Shown piece by piece: positions 25,075 to 33,727 of a stretch of DNA of 62,932 bases. Both the position numbers and the translations under genes were made by a program. The notes beneath the pieces are model-generated. The model was not told the DNA's origin, made no database searches, and saw only the letters and a list, made by a program, of their open reading frames with translations. This stretch comes from DASXRA01 sp036506155 (GTDB lineage Bacteria > Actinomycetota > Actinomycetes > Mycobacteriales > Jatrophihabitantaceae). The stretch covers positions 1-62,932 of the forward strand of contig DASXSF010000090.1 in NCBI GenBank assembly GCA_036506155.1. Reading direction: 5' to 3'. Each line of letters opens with the position of its first letter. The first letter of the stretch is position 1.

Positions 25075-26387
25075 GCGGCTTCGCGCCTGTCGTGCGGCGC
25101 CGGCTGTCGGGCGTGCTGCTGCTCGGCGTGGTCGCCGCCCTGGTCGCGCTGTCGATCGCCGTCTACAACCAGGTGTTCACCACGGTCGTGCTCGTCAAGC
25201 TCGAGACCGACCAGACCGGCAACCAGCTGCTGCCGCATTCGGACGTGAAAGAGCGCGGCGTCATCGTCGGCGAGGTGCGCTCGATCAGCTCGCACGGCGC
25301 CGGCGCCACGATCACGATGGCGCTCAGCCCCGGCAAGGCCAAGTCGATCGAGAACTACCAGGTGGCGCAGCTGCTGCCCAAGACCCTTTTCGGCGAACGA
25401 TACGTCGCACTGATGGCGCCGGGCGCGCCTCGTCCGGCGTATTGCAAGCCGACGCAGCCGCCGGGTCCGGTCAAGGACGGGCAGACCATCTGCCAGGACG
25501 ACTCGGTGCAGTACGCCGAGGTGCAGAACGTCCTGTCGGACCTCATGCCGCTTCTGGACGCCCTCAGACCCGCCGAGCTCAAGGCCACTCTTGACGCGCT
25601 GGCCACTGCGCTGCGCGGGCGCGGAACGGAGCTCGGCCAGGACGTCGTCAAGCTCGACCGCTACCTCAAGGGGCTCAACCCGCACGTCCCGCAGCTGATC
25701 GCCGACCTCGACAAGCTCGGCCAGGTGGCACTCGAGTACAACGGGGTCCTCCCCGACCTGTTCGACTCGCTCACGAATCTGCAAACCACGTCCGGGACGT
25801 TGGTCGAGAAGCGGGCGGCGCTCGACGCGCTGCTAAAGGTCGGCACGGACACGTCCGCCACCCTCACCCAGTTCCTGGACGTCAATCAGCGAAACCTGAT
25901 CACCGTCACCGACACGTCGAACACGATGTTCGCGTTGCTCGCCGAGTACTCACCCGAGTACGGCTGCCTGCTCAAGGGCCTCGCCGACCAACTGCCGCGT
26001 CTCGAGGACGCGTTCCGCGGCGGCCGGCTGCACATCACGTTCGAGATCGTCAAGCACCGGGGCAAGTACGTGCCCGGCAACGAGCCGAAATTGGTCACCG
26101 GAGCCGGTCCGGACTGTGCTGGGCTGCCCAACCCGTCGGTGCCGTACACCCTCCCGCCCGAGTTCCAGAACCTGAACGACGGCGCCCCGAACGTCGGCGG
26201 TCCAGGTACGGGCGCCCAGGTGGCGTCCTCCGGGACGCGCGACGCGTACGGCCCGGGTTCGCCGGCCGAGACGGCGATGGTCAATTCCCTGGCGGCTGAG
26301 TACGGCACCACACCGAACCAGGTCCCTCCGATAGAGACGCTTCTCGCCGCACCGCTGCTTCGCGGATCGGAAGTCAGATTGCGATGA
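25071..26387 (+). CDS. mceA: Mce-family lipid-transfer protein, first of six (MceA)
   Basis: 438 residues: one N-terminal transmembrane helix (LSGVLLLGVVAALVALSIAVY), then the MCE/MlaD domain (about 38-120; VLVKLETDQTGNQLLPHSDV, GVIVGEV, LFGERYVAL), a long helical region and a Pro/Gly-rich tail. Mce proteins assemble as a hexamer of six different subunits that form a lipid tunnel. The ATG overlaps the yrbEB stop. Its own TGA is formed by the dispersed repeat sequence CGATGAGCGC at 26383-26392. Confidence 0.9.
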   Translation: MSGFAPVVRRRLSGVLLLGVVAALVALSIAVYNQVFTTVVLVKLETDQTGNQLLPHSDVKERGVIVGEVRSISSHGAGATITMALSPGKAKSIENYQVAQLLPKTLFGERYVALMAPGAPRPAYCKPTQPPGPVKDGQTICQDDSVQYAEVQNVLSDLMPLLDALRPAELKATLDALATALRGRGTELGQDVVKLDRYLKGLNPHVPQLIADLDKLGQVALEYNGVLPDLFDSLTNLQTTSGTLVEKRAALDALLKVGTDTSATLTQFLDVNQRNLITVTDTSNTMFALLAEYSPEYGCLLKGLADQLPRLEDAFRGGRLHITFEIVKHRGKYVPGNEPKLVTGAGPDCAGLPNPSVPYTLPPEFQNLNDGAPNVGGPGTGAQVASSGTRDAYGPGSPAETAMVNSLAAEYGTTPNQVPPIETLLAAPLLRGSEVRLR

Positions 26388-26440
26388 GCGCCAAGCGAAG
26401 CGGTGACCACGGCCGGGCGATGAGCGCTCGCGCCCAAGGC
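26383..26440. repeat. Dispersed junction repeat, copy 3 (partial, doubled start)
   Basis: CGATGAGCGC occurs at 26383 and again at 26419, where it extends as CGATGAGCGCTCGCGC before diverging to CCAAGGCGGGATG. Between them CCAAGCGAAGCGGTGACCAC resembles the AAGGTGACCA repeats next to the copy at 53.9 kb. It occupies the mceA-mceB junction, the only gap of more than a few bases between yrbEA and mceE. Confidence 0.6.
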
Positions 26441-26448
26441 GGGATGCC

Positions 26449-27504
26449 ATGAGGGGCATCCTTGCGCCGCTGATCAAGCTGACGATCTTCCTGGTCGTCA
26501 CGACCGCGGGTACGTACGTCCTGGCGGCGACGATCACCAACTCGTCCTACGGCAGAACGATCACGTACCGGGCCGACTTCAGTGACGCCACGCAGCTGAA
26601 CGACGGCGACGACGTGCGCGTCGCAGGCGTGCGGGTAGGCACCGTCAAGAGCATCAAGCTCGTCGAAGTGGGCGACCGGCGGCTGGCCCAGGTGACGTTC
26701 AGCGTGCAGGCCAGCCGACTGCTGCCCCTGCAGAGCCACGCGCGCATCCGGTACCGCAACCTCGTCGGCCAGCGCTACGTCGAGATCACACCGCCCGACC
26801 CGAACGAGGTGGATGCAGCGCACGTCGACCCGAACGCCGTCATGACCAGGAACGCGCTGATCCCCGTGCAGCGCACCGAGAACGCACTCGACCTCACGAC
26901 GGTGTTCGCCGGCTTCCAGCCACTGTTCCAGGGGCTTGACCCTGGCGAGATCAACTCGCTGTCACAAGAGATCATCGAAACGCTGCAAGGGGAAGGCGGC
27001 TCGGTTGACCTGCTGTTGCAACAAACAGCCGACCTAGCCAACTCCATTGCAGACAAGGACCAGGTGATCGGCAACCTGATCGATCACCTCAACTCAGTGC
27101 TTGCGGCGGTCAGCGACCGCGATGAGCAGCTCACCGATCTCATCGACACGCTCCAGCAGTTCGTGTCCGGATACGCAGCCGACCGGGAAGCGATTGGCGG
27201 CGCGATCGACGGGGTGAACCAGCTGGCGACCGAGACGACCGGCCTGCTCGAGAAGGTGCGCCCCGGCATCAGACAGGACGTGACCGACCTGACCTCGCTC
27301 GCCGAGAACCTCAACGCCGGCGCGCCGACGATCGCCGGGGTGATCCAGCGGTTGCCGGACAAGATCGGTCCGCTGATCCGCACCGCGAGCTACGGCGCCT
27401 GGTTCAACTTCTATCTGTGCCAGATGGGCGGAACGGTGACGTTGCCCGGCGGCGTCACGCTCAGCCCGAGCGTCACCTCGCCGCGTCCGAGGTGTCAGCC
27501 ATGA
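26449..27504 (+). CDS. mceB: Mce-family protein MceB
   Basis: 351 residues: N-terminal helix (LIKLTIFLVVTTAGTYVLAATI), MCE domain with YRADFSDATQLNDGDDVRVAGVRVGTVKSI and RYVEITP, and helical tail. It is the second subunit in the operon. It begins 62 bases after mceA, beyond the repeat, and its TGA overlaps the mceC ATG. Confidence 0.9.
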   Translation: MRGILAPLIKLTIFLVVTTAGTYVLAATITNSSYGRTITYRADFSDATQLNDGDDVRVAGVRVGTVKSIKLVEVGDRRLAQVTFSVQASRLLPLQSHARIRYRNLVGQRYVEITPPDPNEVDAAHVDPNAVMTRNALIPVQRTENALDLTTVFAGFQPLFQGLDPGEINSLSQEIIETLQGEGGSVDLLLQQTADLANSIADKDQVIGNLIDHLNSVLAAVSDRDEQLTDLIDTLQQFVSGYAADREAIGGAIDGVNQLATETTGLLEKVRPGIRQDVTDLTSLAENLNAGAPTIAGVIQRLPDKIGPLIRTASYGAWFNFYLCQMGGTVTLPGGVTLSPSVTSPRPRCQP

Positions 27505-28541
27505 GGCAGCAGACGCGCCGGGCGCCGCGCGGGCGCTCGTTCAGCAGCCGCAATCCCACCGTCATCGGCGCTATCGGCCTGGTGGTGATCGCCGCGCTCC
27601 TGTGGGCTGCGTTCGACGCGTCCCGGCTGCCGTTCATCGGCGGGGGCACGAAGTACTCCGCAGCGTTCAGCGAGGCTGCCGGGCTGCGGCCCGGCGACGA
27701 GGTGCGGATCGCGGGGGTCAGGGTCGGCAGCGTGTCGTCGGTCCGCCTGGAGGGCGACCACGTGAAGGTCACGTTCCGGGTCAGGGACGCGTTCATCGGC
27801 GACCAGAGCACGCTAGCCATCAAGATCAAGACACTGCTGGGCGCGAAGTACCTGGCCATCGACTCGGTCGGAGACGCCAAGCAGCGACCGGGCAACGAGA
27901 TCGGTCCACCGTGCGCCGCCGGTACGATCAACCCTGGCTGCCGCACGACGTCGCCGTACGACATCTATCCGGTGTTCCAGCAGCTGACGCAGACCGTCGG
28001 CGACATCGACACCACGAAGCTGGGCCAAGCATTCGAGACGCTGGCCGGGACGTTCGCGAACACTCCGCAGGACGTGCGGGACGTCCTCGGCGGGCTGTCG
28101 CGGCTCTCGCAGACGGTCGCCTCGCGCGATGCCGAGTTGAAACGCCTGCTGGCGAAGGCCGACACCATCACCGGCATTCTCGCGAGCCGCGACGAGCAGA
28201 TCACCAAACTGCTCAGCGACGGCAATCTGCTGCTCGGCGAGCTCACTGCGCGGCGCGAGGCGATCCATGCGTTGCTTCAGAACACCTCGTTGCTCGCCGC
28301 GCAGCTCGAGGGCCTCGTTTCGGACAACCACGCCACGCTCAAGCCGGCCCTGGACGAGTTGCACGGCGTGCTTTCCATGTTGCAGGCCAACCAGGACTCG
28401 CTGGACCGTGGCCTCGCGGTGCTGGCCCCGTTCTACCGGGTCTTCACCAACACCCTCGGAAATGGGCGCTGGTTCGACACGTACGTCCAGAACCTCAGCG
28501 TCCCGGGCCTGCTCGGGGTGCTCGGGGTAGGCGGTGCGTGA
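27501..28541 (+). CDS. mceC: Mce-family protein MceC
   Basis: 346 residues: an Arg-rich cytoplasmic start, one transmembrane helix (VIGAIGLVVIAALLWAAF), MCE domain (YSAAFSEAAGLRPGDEVRIAGVRVGSVSSV, LGAKYLAI), and a coiled helical tail. Translationally coupled at both ends (ATGA with mceB, TGATG with mceD). Confidence 0.9.
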   Translation: MRQQTRRAPRGRSFSSRNPTVIGAIGLVVIAALLWAAFDASRLPFIGGGTKYSAAFSEAAGLRPGDEVRIAGVRVGSVSSVRLEGDHVKVTFRVRDAFIGDQSTLAIKIKTLLGAKYLAIDSVGDAKQRPGNEIGPPCAAGTINPGCRTTSPYDIYPVFQQLTQTVGDIDTTKLGQAFETLAGTFANTPQDVRDVLGGLSRLSQTVASRDAELKRLLAKADTITGILASRDEQITKLLSDGNLLLGELTARREAIHALLQNTSLLAAQLEGLVSDNHATLKPALDELHGVLSMLQANQDSLDRGLAVLAPFYRVFTNTLGNGRWFDTYVQNLSVPGLLGVLGVGGA

Positions 28542-29737
28542 TGGGCATCCTGTCCAAGCGCGCGATCGCGATCGGCGCGGCCGTGATGGTCGCGGCCGTG
28601 CTGGCCAGCACCGCCTACTACGTCCTGACCCACAAGTCGGTGAAGAAGGTCACGGCGTACTTCAGCGCCGCCGTGGGCGTCTACAAAGGCTCGGACGTCA
28701 GGGTGCTTGGCATCAAGATCGGCAAGGTCGACAAGGTGACGCCCCAGGGCAGCTCCGTCCGGGTCGACATGGAGTACGAGACCTCGTACCTGCTGCCGGC
28801 GAATGCCGTCGCGGTGATCATCCCGCCGTCCGTCGTCAGCGACCGGTACGTGCAGCTCGCGCCGGTCTACAAGGGCGGCGCGGTGCTGCCCGACCATGGC
28901 GATATTCCGCTCAGCCGCACCGCGGTGCCGGCCGAGCTCGACGACATCTACAAGGCGCTGAACAGCCTGTCGACCGCGCTCGGGCCGGGTGGCGCCAACA
29001 AGAACGGCGCCCTGTCCGACCTCGTCAACGTGCTGGCCAAGAACCTCCGGGGCACCGGAACTCAGCTCGGTCAGACCTTGGCCGATCTCTCGCAGGCGAC
29101 CAGAACGCTGGCGAACGGCCGCGAGGACCTCTTCGGCACGGTCAAGAACCTCCGGGCGTTCTCCGACGCCTTGGTCAAGAGCGACGCCCAGGCCCGCCGG
29201 TTCAACGACCAGCTGGCCGAGGTTGCGCGAGACCTCGCAGCGGAACGTGCCGACCTCGGCGCTGCCTTGCACAACCTGTCCGGCGCGCTCACCGAGGTGG
29301 CGGCGTTCATAGAGACCAACCAGGGCAGCTTCCACTCGGACGTGCAGGGGCTGAAGGTTGTCACGAACGTGCTGGTGAAGCAGAAGGGGGCGCTGAACGA
29401 GATCCTGTCCGTCGCGCCGGTGGCACTGGCCAACCTGTCGCGGACCTACAACCCGTCGAGCGGCACCCTCGACAACCGGTCCAACCTCGACTCGCTCACC
29501 GATCCGGCGGTCATCTGCGGCACCCTGCAACTGCTCGGGCAACTGCCCACGGCGGTGTCCGAGCCGACCACGAAGATCTGCACCCAGGTCGCGTCCGTGC
29601 TGAAGACGACCGTCGACGGGCTGGCCAAGATGGTCTCCGGCGTTACCGATTCGCTGCCCCCGATCCCGGGACTGCCCGGCGCCGGCTCAGCAAGCCTGCC
29701 CGGCGCCCTGCCCACCATCCCGGGGGTGACCGGATGA
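28541..29737 (+). CDS. mceD: Mce-family protein MceD
   Basis: 398 residues: N-terminal helix (AIAIGAAVMVAAVLASTAYYVL), MCE domain (VTAYFSAAVGVYKGSDVRVLGIKIGKVDKV, VSDRYVQLAP), extended helices with repeated Asn/Ala/Asp heptads, and a Pro/Gly-rich C-terminus. Start and stop overlap the neighbours. Confidence 0.9.
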   Translation: MGILSKRAIAIGAAVMVAAVLASTAYYVLTHKSVKKVTAYFSAAVGVYKGSDVRVLGIKIGKVDKVTPQGSSVRVDMEYETSYLLPANAVAVIIPPSVVSDRYVQLAPVYKGGAVLPDHGDIPLSRTAVPAELDDIYKALNSLSTALGPGGANKNGALSDLVNVLAKNLRGTGTQLGQTLADLSQATRTLANGREDLFGTVKNLRAFSDALVKSDAQARRFNDQLAEVARDLAAERADLGAALHNLSGALTEVAAFIETNQGSFHSDVQGLKVVTNVLVKQKGALNEILSVAPVALANLSRTYNPSSGTLDNRSNLDSLTDPAVICGTLQLLGQLPTAVSEPTTKICTQVASVLKTTVDGLAKMVSGVTDSLPPIPGLPGAGSASLPGALPTIPGVTG

Positions 29738-30795
29738 AGCGCGTCGTGGTCGGCGTGACCGCGGCGGGCTTTCTCCTTGCCGGGTGCGGGTTCAACGGGC
29801 TGTACAGCGCGCCGCTGCCGGGCGGTGCCAATCTCGGCAGCCACCCGTACACGCTCACCGTCGAATTCCAGAACGTGCTCGACCTGGTGCCGCAGTCAGC
29901 GGTGAAGGTGAACGACGTCGCGGTCGGCAAGGTCGAGTCGATCAAGCTCGACGGTTGGTATGCACTCGTCAAGATCAAGGTCAACGGCGACGTCCGGCTG
30001 CCCGCGAACGCGCACGCCGAACTGCAGCAGACCTCGCTGCTCGGCGAGAAGTACGTCCAGCTCGAGCAGCCGCCGGCCGACCCGGTCGGCGACCTGCGTA
30101 ATGTCACGGCCACGCCGACCATCCCCATTCAGCGGACCGGCCGCAACCCCGAACTCGAGGAGGTGCTAGGCGCGCTGTCTTTGCTGTTGTCGGGAGGTGG
30201 GCTGCCCCAGATTCGTACGATCACGCACGAGCTGAACAACGCCCTCTCGGGACGCACCGGCGCGGCGCGAGACCTGATCGCCCAGCTCAACACGTTCGTC
30301 GGCTCGCTGGACAGGCAGAAGGACTCGATCACCACCGCCATCGCGAACCTCGACGCGCTGGCGACCCGGCTCGACGAGCAGAAGCAGGTGCTGCTCAACA
30401 CGCTCGACACCCTTCCCGGCGCCTTGCGGGTGCTGAACGACGAGCGCGGCCGGCTGGTCACGCTCTTGCGCGGCCTCGACAACCTCGGCGGGGCGGCCAC
30501 CCGGGTCATCGAGGCGACCTCGGACACGCTCACCTCGGCACTCTCGAACCTTTACCCGGTGCTGACGTCGCTGACGAGGGCCGGCCAGGATCTGCCGAAC
30601 TCGCTCGAGCTGCTGCTCACGTATCCGTTCCCGCGGGCCGTCAGCGGTGCGGTCCAGGGCGATTACACGAACCTATCCGCCGAGCTCGACCTGAACTTGC
30701 GCGACCTGCTCAGCAACCTCACCGCGGGGTCGAACGGGCGGACCGCGCAGTCGGCACGCAGCCACGAGCTGCCAACCGTTCCCGGGGCTCGGTGA
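29734..30795 (+). CDS. mceE: Mce-family lipoprotein MceE
   Basis: 353 residues. Unlike the other subunits it starts with a lipobox (GFLLAGC, acylated Cys18), the regular feature of the fifth mce gene (LprK in M. tuberculosis). MCE domain: LTVEFQNVLDLVPQSAVKVNDVAVGKVESI and LLGEKYVQLEQP. The ATG overlaps the mceD stop. Confidence 0.92.
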   Translation: MKRVVVGVTAAGFLLAGCGFNGLYSAPLPGGANLGSHPYTLTVEFQNVLDLVPQSAVKVNDVAVGKVESIKLDGWYALVKIKVNGDVRLPANAHAELQQTSLLGEKYVQLEQPPADPVGDLRNVTATPTIPIQRTGRNPELEEVLGALSLLLSGGGLPQIRTITHELNNALSGRTGAARDLIAQLNTFVGSLDRQKDSITTAIANLDALATRLDEQKQVLLNTLDTLPGALRVLNDERGRLVTLLRGLDNLGGAATRVIEATSDTLTSALSNLYPVLTSLTRAGQDLPNSLELLLTYPFPRAVSGAVQGDYTNLSAELDLNLRDLLSNLTAGSNGRTAQSARSHELPTVPGAR

Positions 30796-30802
30796 TTCGG
30801 CC

Positions 30803-31762
30803 GTGCTGAGGCGTTCCGTCAGAATGCAGCTGATCGCGTTCGTCGCGATCTCCCTGCTCGGCATCAGCTACGTGTCCTCGCGCTACGTCGGCCTCACCGG
30901 CGCGCTGTTCGGCAGCCACGCCTGCACGATCAACGTCGACTATCCCGACTCCGGTGGCATCTTCACCGGCGCCGAGGTGACCTATCGGGGCGTCGGAGTC
31001 GGCCGGGTAGGCCGGCTGGAGCTGCTGACCAACGGCGTTCGCGTGGAGCTGCATCTGTCGAACTGCGCTCACCCCGCGGTGCCCAAGACGGGCACGCTGG
31101 CCTACGTCGCCGACCGATCCGCGGTCGGTGAGCAGTACGTCAACCTGGTGCCCAAGGCAGACGACGGCCCGTACCTCCGGGGCGGCGATACGCTTTCCAT
31201 GACGGCGGCACAGCTACCGGTCCCGACGCAGGTACTGCTCACCAACCTTGACCTGCTGGTCCGGTCCGTCGACACGAAGAACCTGAGCACCGCGATCGAC
31301 GAGCTGGCGAAGGCGTTCAACGACCGCGCCCCGGATCTTTCGCGGCTGCTCGACGCGGGCGACGAGCTGCTCACCACGGCGCAGCAGAACCTGCCGCAGA
31401 CCGTCGCATTGATCGATTCCGGCAAGACTGTGCTCCAGACACAGTTGGACGAGGGCCCGGCGATGCGCAGCTGGACGCACGACCTCAACGCGTTGAGCGC
31501 GCAGCTCAAGGCGAGCGACCCCGACATCCGCACGTTGCTCGATACCGGCCCTGCCGACCTGGCGACGGTGGGTGCCGTGGTCACGAGCAACCGCGACGAC
31601 CTGGGCGTGACGCTTGCCAACCTGGCGACCACCGGTCAGCTCCTGGTGCAGCACCGCGCCGGTATCGAGCAGATCCTGGAGCTATACCCGCTGACGGTGG
31701 CGGGTGGGTTCGCAGTCGTGCCTGGCGACGGCACCGCCCACTTCGGCTCGTCCTCAACCTGA
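30803..31762 (+). CDS. mceF: Mce-family protein MceF, C-terminus lost by a frameshift
   Basis: 319 residues as read. It has an N-terminal helix (MQLIAFVAISLLGISYVSS), MCE domain (CTINVDYPDSGGIFTGAEVTYRGVGVGRVG, SAVGEQYVNLVP), helices, and the conserved VPGDGTAHFG near the end. After HFG the frame gives SSST and stops at 31760-31762, whereas other MceF proteins continue. A one-base shift at about 31747 restores LVLNLNDPQPCEQGYGGT and about 100 further residues. A missing C in a GGCCTC-like run explains it. It may be a real mutation or a sequencing error; the tunnel-forming part is unaffected. Confidence 0.85.
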   Translation: MLRRSVRMQLIAFVAISLLGISYVSSRYVGLTGALFGSHACTINVDYPDSGGIFTGAEVTYRGVGVGRVGRLELLTNGVRVELHLSNCAHPAVPKTGTLAYVADRSAVGEQYVNLVPKADDGPYLRGGDTLSMTAAQLPVPTQVLLTNLDLLVRSVDTKNLSTAIDELAKAFNDRAPDLSRLLDAGDELLTTAQQNLPQTVALIDSGKTVLQTQLDEGPAMRSWTHDLNALSAQLKASDPDIRTLLDTGPADLATVGAVVTSNRDDLGVTLANLATTGQLLVQHRAGIEQILELYPLTVAGGFAVVPGDGTAHFGSSST

Positions 31763-32058
31763 ACGATCCGCAGCCGTGCGAGCAGGGCTATGGCGGCACG
31801 GTCAAGCGCCGGCCCGGCAACACCGCACCCGCGCCGATCAACGCTTCCGCGCAATGCACCCTGCCGCGCGGCAACCCGTCCACGGTGCGCGGCGCACAGA
31901 ACGTGCCCGGCGGGGATCCGGTCGACACCAGCGCGGTCGGCGCGGTTTACCCGGGTACCACGTCGGGCAACAGCGTGGCGGTGGGGCGATCGGATTCCGC
32001 GGCCGCGGTCCTGGGTGACAAGTTCTGGCTGACGCTACTCGTGGATGGGCTACACTGA
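31747..32058 (+). pseudogene. Out-of-frame C-terminal remainder of mceF
   Basis: Reads LVLNLNDPQPCEQGYGGT, then a Pro/Asn-rich tail through KFWLTLLVDGLH to TGA 32056-32058, in the frame one base off the upstream mceF. NLNDPQPCEQGY is the typical MceF C-terminal segment with its Cys. It has no start codon or ribosome-binding site of its own. The next gene starts 13 bases after its stop. Confidence 0.75.
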
Positions 32059-32071
32059 AGGGAGCAGCGAG

Positions 32072-32587
32072 GTGGCTGACACACGAACAGAGAACCGGCT
32101 GGCGTGGCTCACCGCAGGCGGGCTCGGTCTCGTCGCGCTGCTGCTCGCGGCAGTACTGGGGGTGCTGCTGGCGGTCCGCGACGATCGCCCGAGCGCGGGG
32201 CTGTCCGCGCGGGAGCAGGCCGCCGTCGACGCGGCGAGCCGCGAGATGATCAACCTGCAGACGTTCCGGGTGGCCCATTTCGACGCAGACTTCGCCCGGG
32301 CTCGCATCGGCCTGACCGGCGACCTGCTCAAGGCGTTCGACCCGAAGAAGGCCGCGCTGCGCGAGGGTCTGGTGCAGAGCAAGCAGGACACCTCGGCGTC
32401 GGTCAGCCAGGCGGCGTTCGAGCAGAGCAAGGGCAACACCGCGGTCGTCCTCATGACCATGGACAACTACCGGGTGGACGGTAAGGGCAAGCGGACGCTG
32501 TTCAACTCCGGTCGGTTCGAGGTGACTGTCACCAACGTCGGCGGCACGTGGTTGGCGAGCAACATTACGTCGGTAGGGCTGATGTGA
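32072..32587 (+). CDS. Mce-associated membrane protein (Mas), first
   Basis: 171 residues: short polar N-terminus, one transmembrane helix (about 13-36, TAGGLGLVALLLAAVLGVLL), then a VirB8/NTF2-like extracytoplasmic domain of the Mas type (INLQTFRVAHFDADFARARIG ... FEVTVTNVGGTWLASNITSVG). Mas proteins stabilise Mce complexes. The GTG at 32072 is preceded by AAGGGAG at optimal spacing; an ATG at 32045 lies inside the mceF remainder and has no site. Its stop overlaps the next ATG (TGATG). Confidence 0.83.
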   Translation: MADTRTENRLAWLTAGGLGLVALLLAAVLGVLLAVRDDRPSAGLSAREQAAVDAASREMINLQTFRVAHFDADFARARIGLTGDLLKAFDPKKAALREGLVQSKQDTSASVSQAAFEQSKGNTAVVLMTMDNYRVDGKGKRTLFNSGRFEVTVTNVGGTWLASNITSVGLM

Positions 32588-33339
32588 TGGCCGAGAAGAT
32601 CAACGAACGAGCAGCGGCAACGCTGCGGCGCACTGCCGCAGTTCAGGCGGCCAGTCGGGCGCGGCGGATCGGCGGGAACGTGCACTCCGAGGCACCCGCG
32701 GACGGTGCCGCGCCCGCTCCGGACACCGCGCCCGCCCCAAACACCGTGCCGGTGTCGACGCCGAAGCCCGGCCCCCGTCCGTCGCCGGTGGCGCACAGTG
32801 GCACCGAGGCGCGCGCCGGCGACGTGCGTGAGCACGCCATCCGCAGTGTCCGTGCCCGCGCGTGGATTGCGGCAATCGCCGCCTTCGTGCTCGTCGTCGG
32901 GCTCGCAGTCGCCGACGTGGCGCTGCTCCAAGACCGGCGAAACCGGCCCGGCACGGCCGAGCAGCGGCAGCGTGTGGTCGCCGAGGTGAACCAGGCGGTG
33001 GCGACGATTCTCTCCTACGACTACCGGCACCTCGATGCGGACGAAAGTGCCGCGGCGTCGCATCTGACGGGCACGTTCAAGGACCAGTACCTCGCCTCGA
33101 TGAACACGACGATCAAGAAGAATGCACCGCCCGCCAAGGCGGTCGTCGTGGGCGAGGTGGGCACGTCGGCGATCACCTCGGTGAGCGGGGACGGCACACA
33201 GGCGGTGCTGCTGGTCCTCGGGCAGCAGACCGTGACCAACGCCTCCCAGAAGACCCCGCGCTATGACATGGTCAACCTGCGGGTGACCGCCCAACTCGTG
33301 CACGGCACCTGGCTCGTCGCCGATCTCGCGACGCTCTGA
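32587..33339 (+). CDS. Mce-associated membrane protein (Mas), second
   Basis: 250 residues: a long Ala/Pro-rich cytoplasmic N-terminus (about 1-95), one transmembrane helix (AWIAAIAAFVLVVGLAVADVALL), and a Mas-type extracytoplasmic domain (VNQAVATILSYDYRHLDAD ... LRVTAQLVHGTWLVADLATL). It is the last gene of the mce operon, coupled to the preceding one by TGATG. Confidence 0.85.
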   Translation: MAEKINERAAATLRRTAAVQAASRARRIGGNVHSEAPADGAAPAPDTAPAPNTVPVSTPKPGPRPSPVAHSGTEARAGDVREHAIRSVRARAWIAAIAAFVLVVGLAVADVALLQDRRNRPGTAEQRQRVVAEVNQAVATILSYDYRHLDADESAAASHLTGTFKDQYLASMNTTIKKNAPPAKAVVVGEVGTSAITSVSGDGTQAVLLVLGQQTVTNASQKTPRYDMVNLRVTAQLVHGTWLVADLATL

Positions 33340-33432
33340 GGCTCTCTCGGGAGCGGTGGATCCCGGCACGGAGGCCATCAGCCGGCGGGGAAACATCGGG
33401 CGGGACGCGCAGGTTGGCCCGTTTGGGCAGTC

Positions 33433-33471
33433 AGGGTGCTTGACGCGGGCGCCCCCGCGAGGCACCCTTTT
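33433..33471 (+). terminator. Rho-independent terminator of the mce operon
   Basis: GGGTGC (33434-33439) pairs with GCACCC (33462-33467) around an inner GCGGG...CCGC stem, followed by TTTT. It lies 94 bases after the last mce gene and separates that operon from rpoBC. The rest of the 388-base gap (33340-33727) holds the rpoB promoter and leader, and I see no gene in it. Confidence 0.7.
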
Positions 33472-33559
33472 CATCGCACCTAGTGCACTCGGACGCGAAC
33501 GCGGGAGCTACGTGGAAGACGACCACGATTAGGATCGCGTCAGGCACTCCGGGTTGCCC

Positions 33560-33588
33560 TCGACAGGCATGCCCGGACTCGTTAGACT
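33560..33588 (+). promoter_or_regulatory. Predicted housekeeping promoter of rpoB-rpoC
   Basis: TCGACA (33560-33565), a 17-base spacer and TAGACT (33583-33588) fit a SigA promoter. It is 140 bases upstream of the rpoB start. Confidence 0.6.
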
Positions 33589-33727
33589 GTCTCTTTGCGC
33601 TGCCCTCTGCATTCCTCCTGCGGCCCGACTGGTGTCTTCACCCAGCGGACCGACGTCGTGGTGCGCTCGTCGGGCGCAGGTGGCCGCGCAGGCTTCAGCA
33701 CCCTTTTAGTCCTTGGAAGGACGTGTC

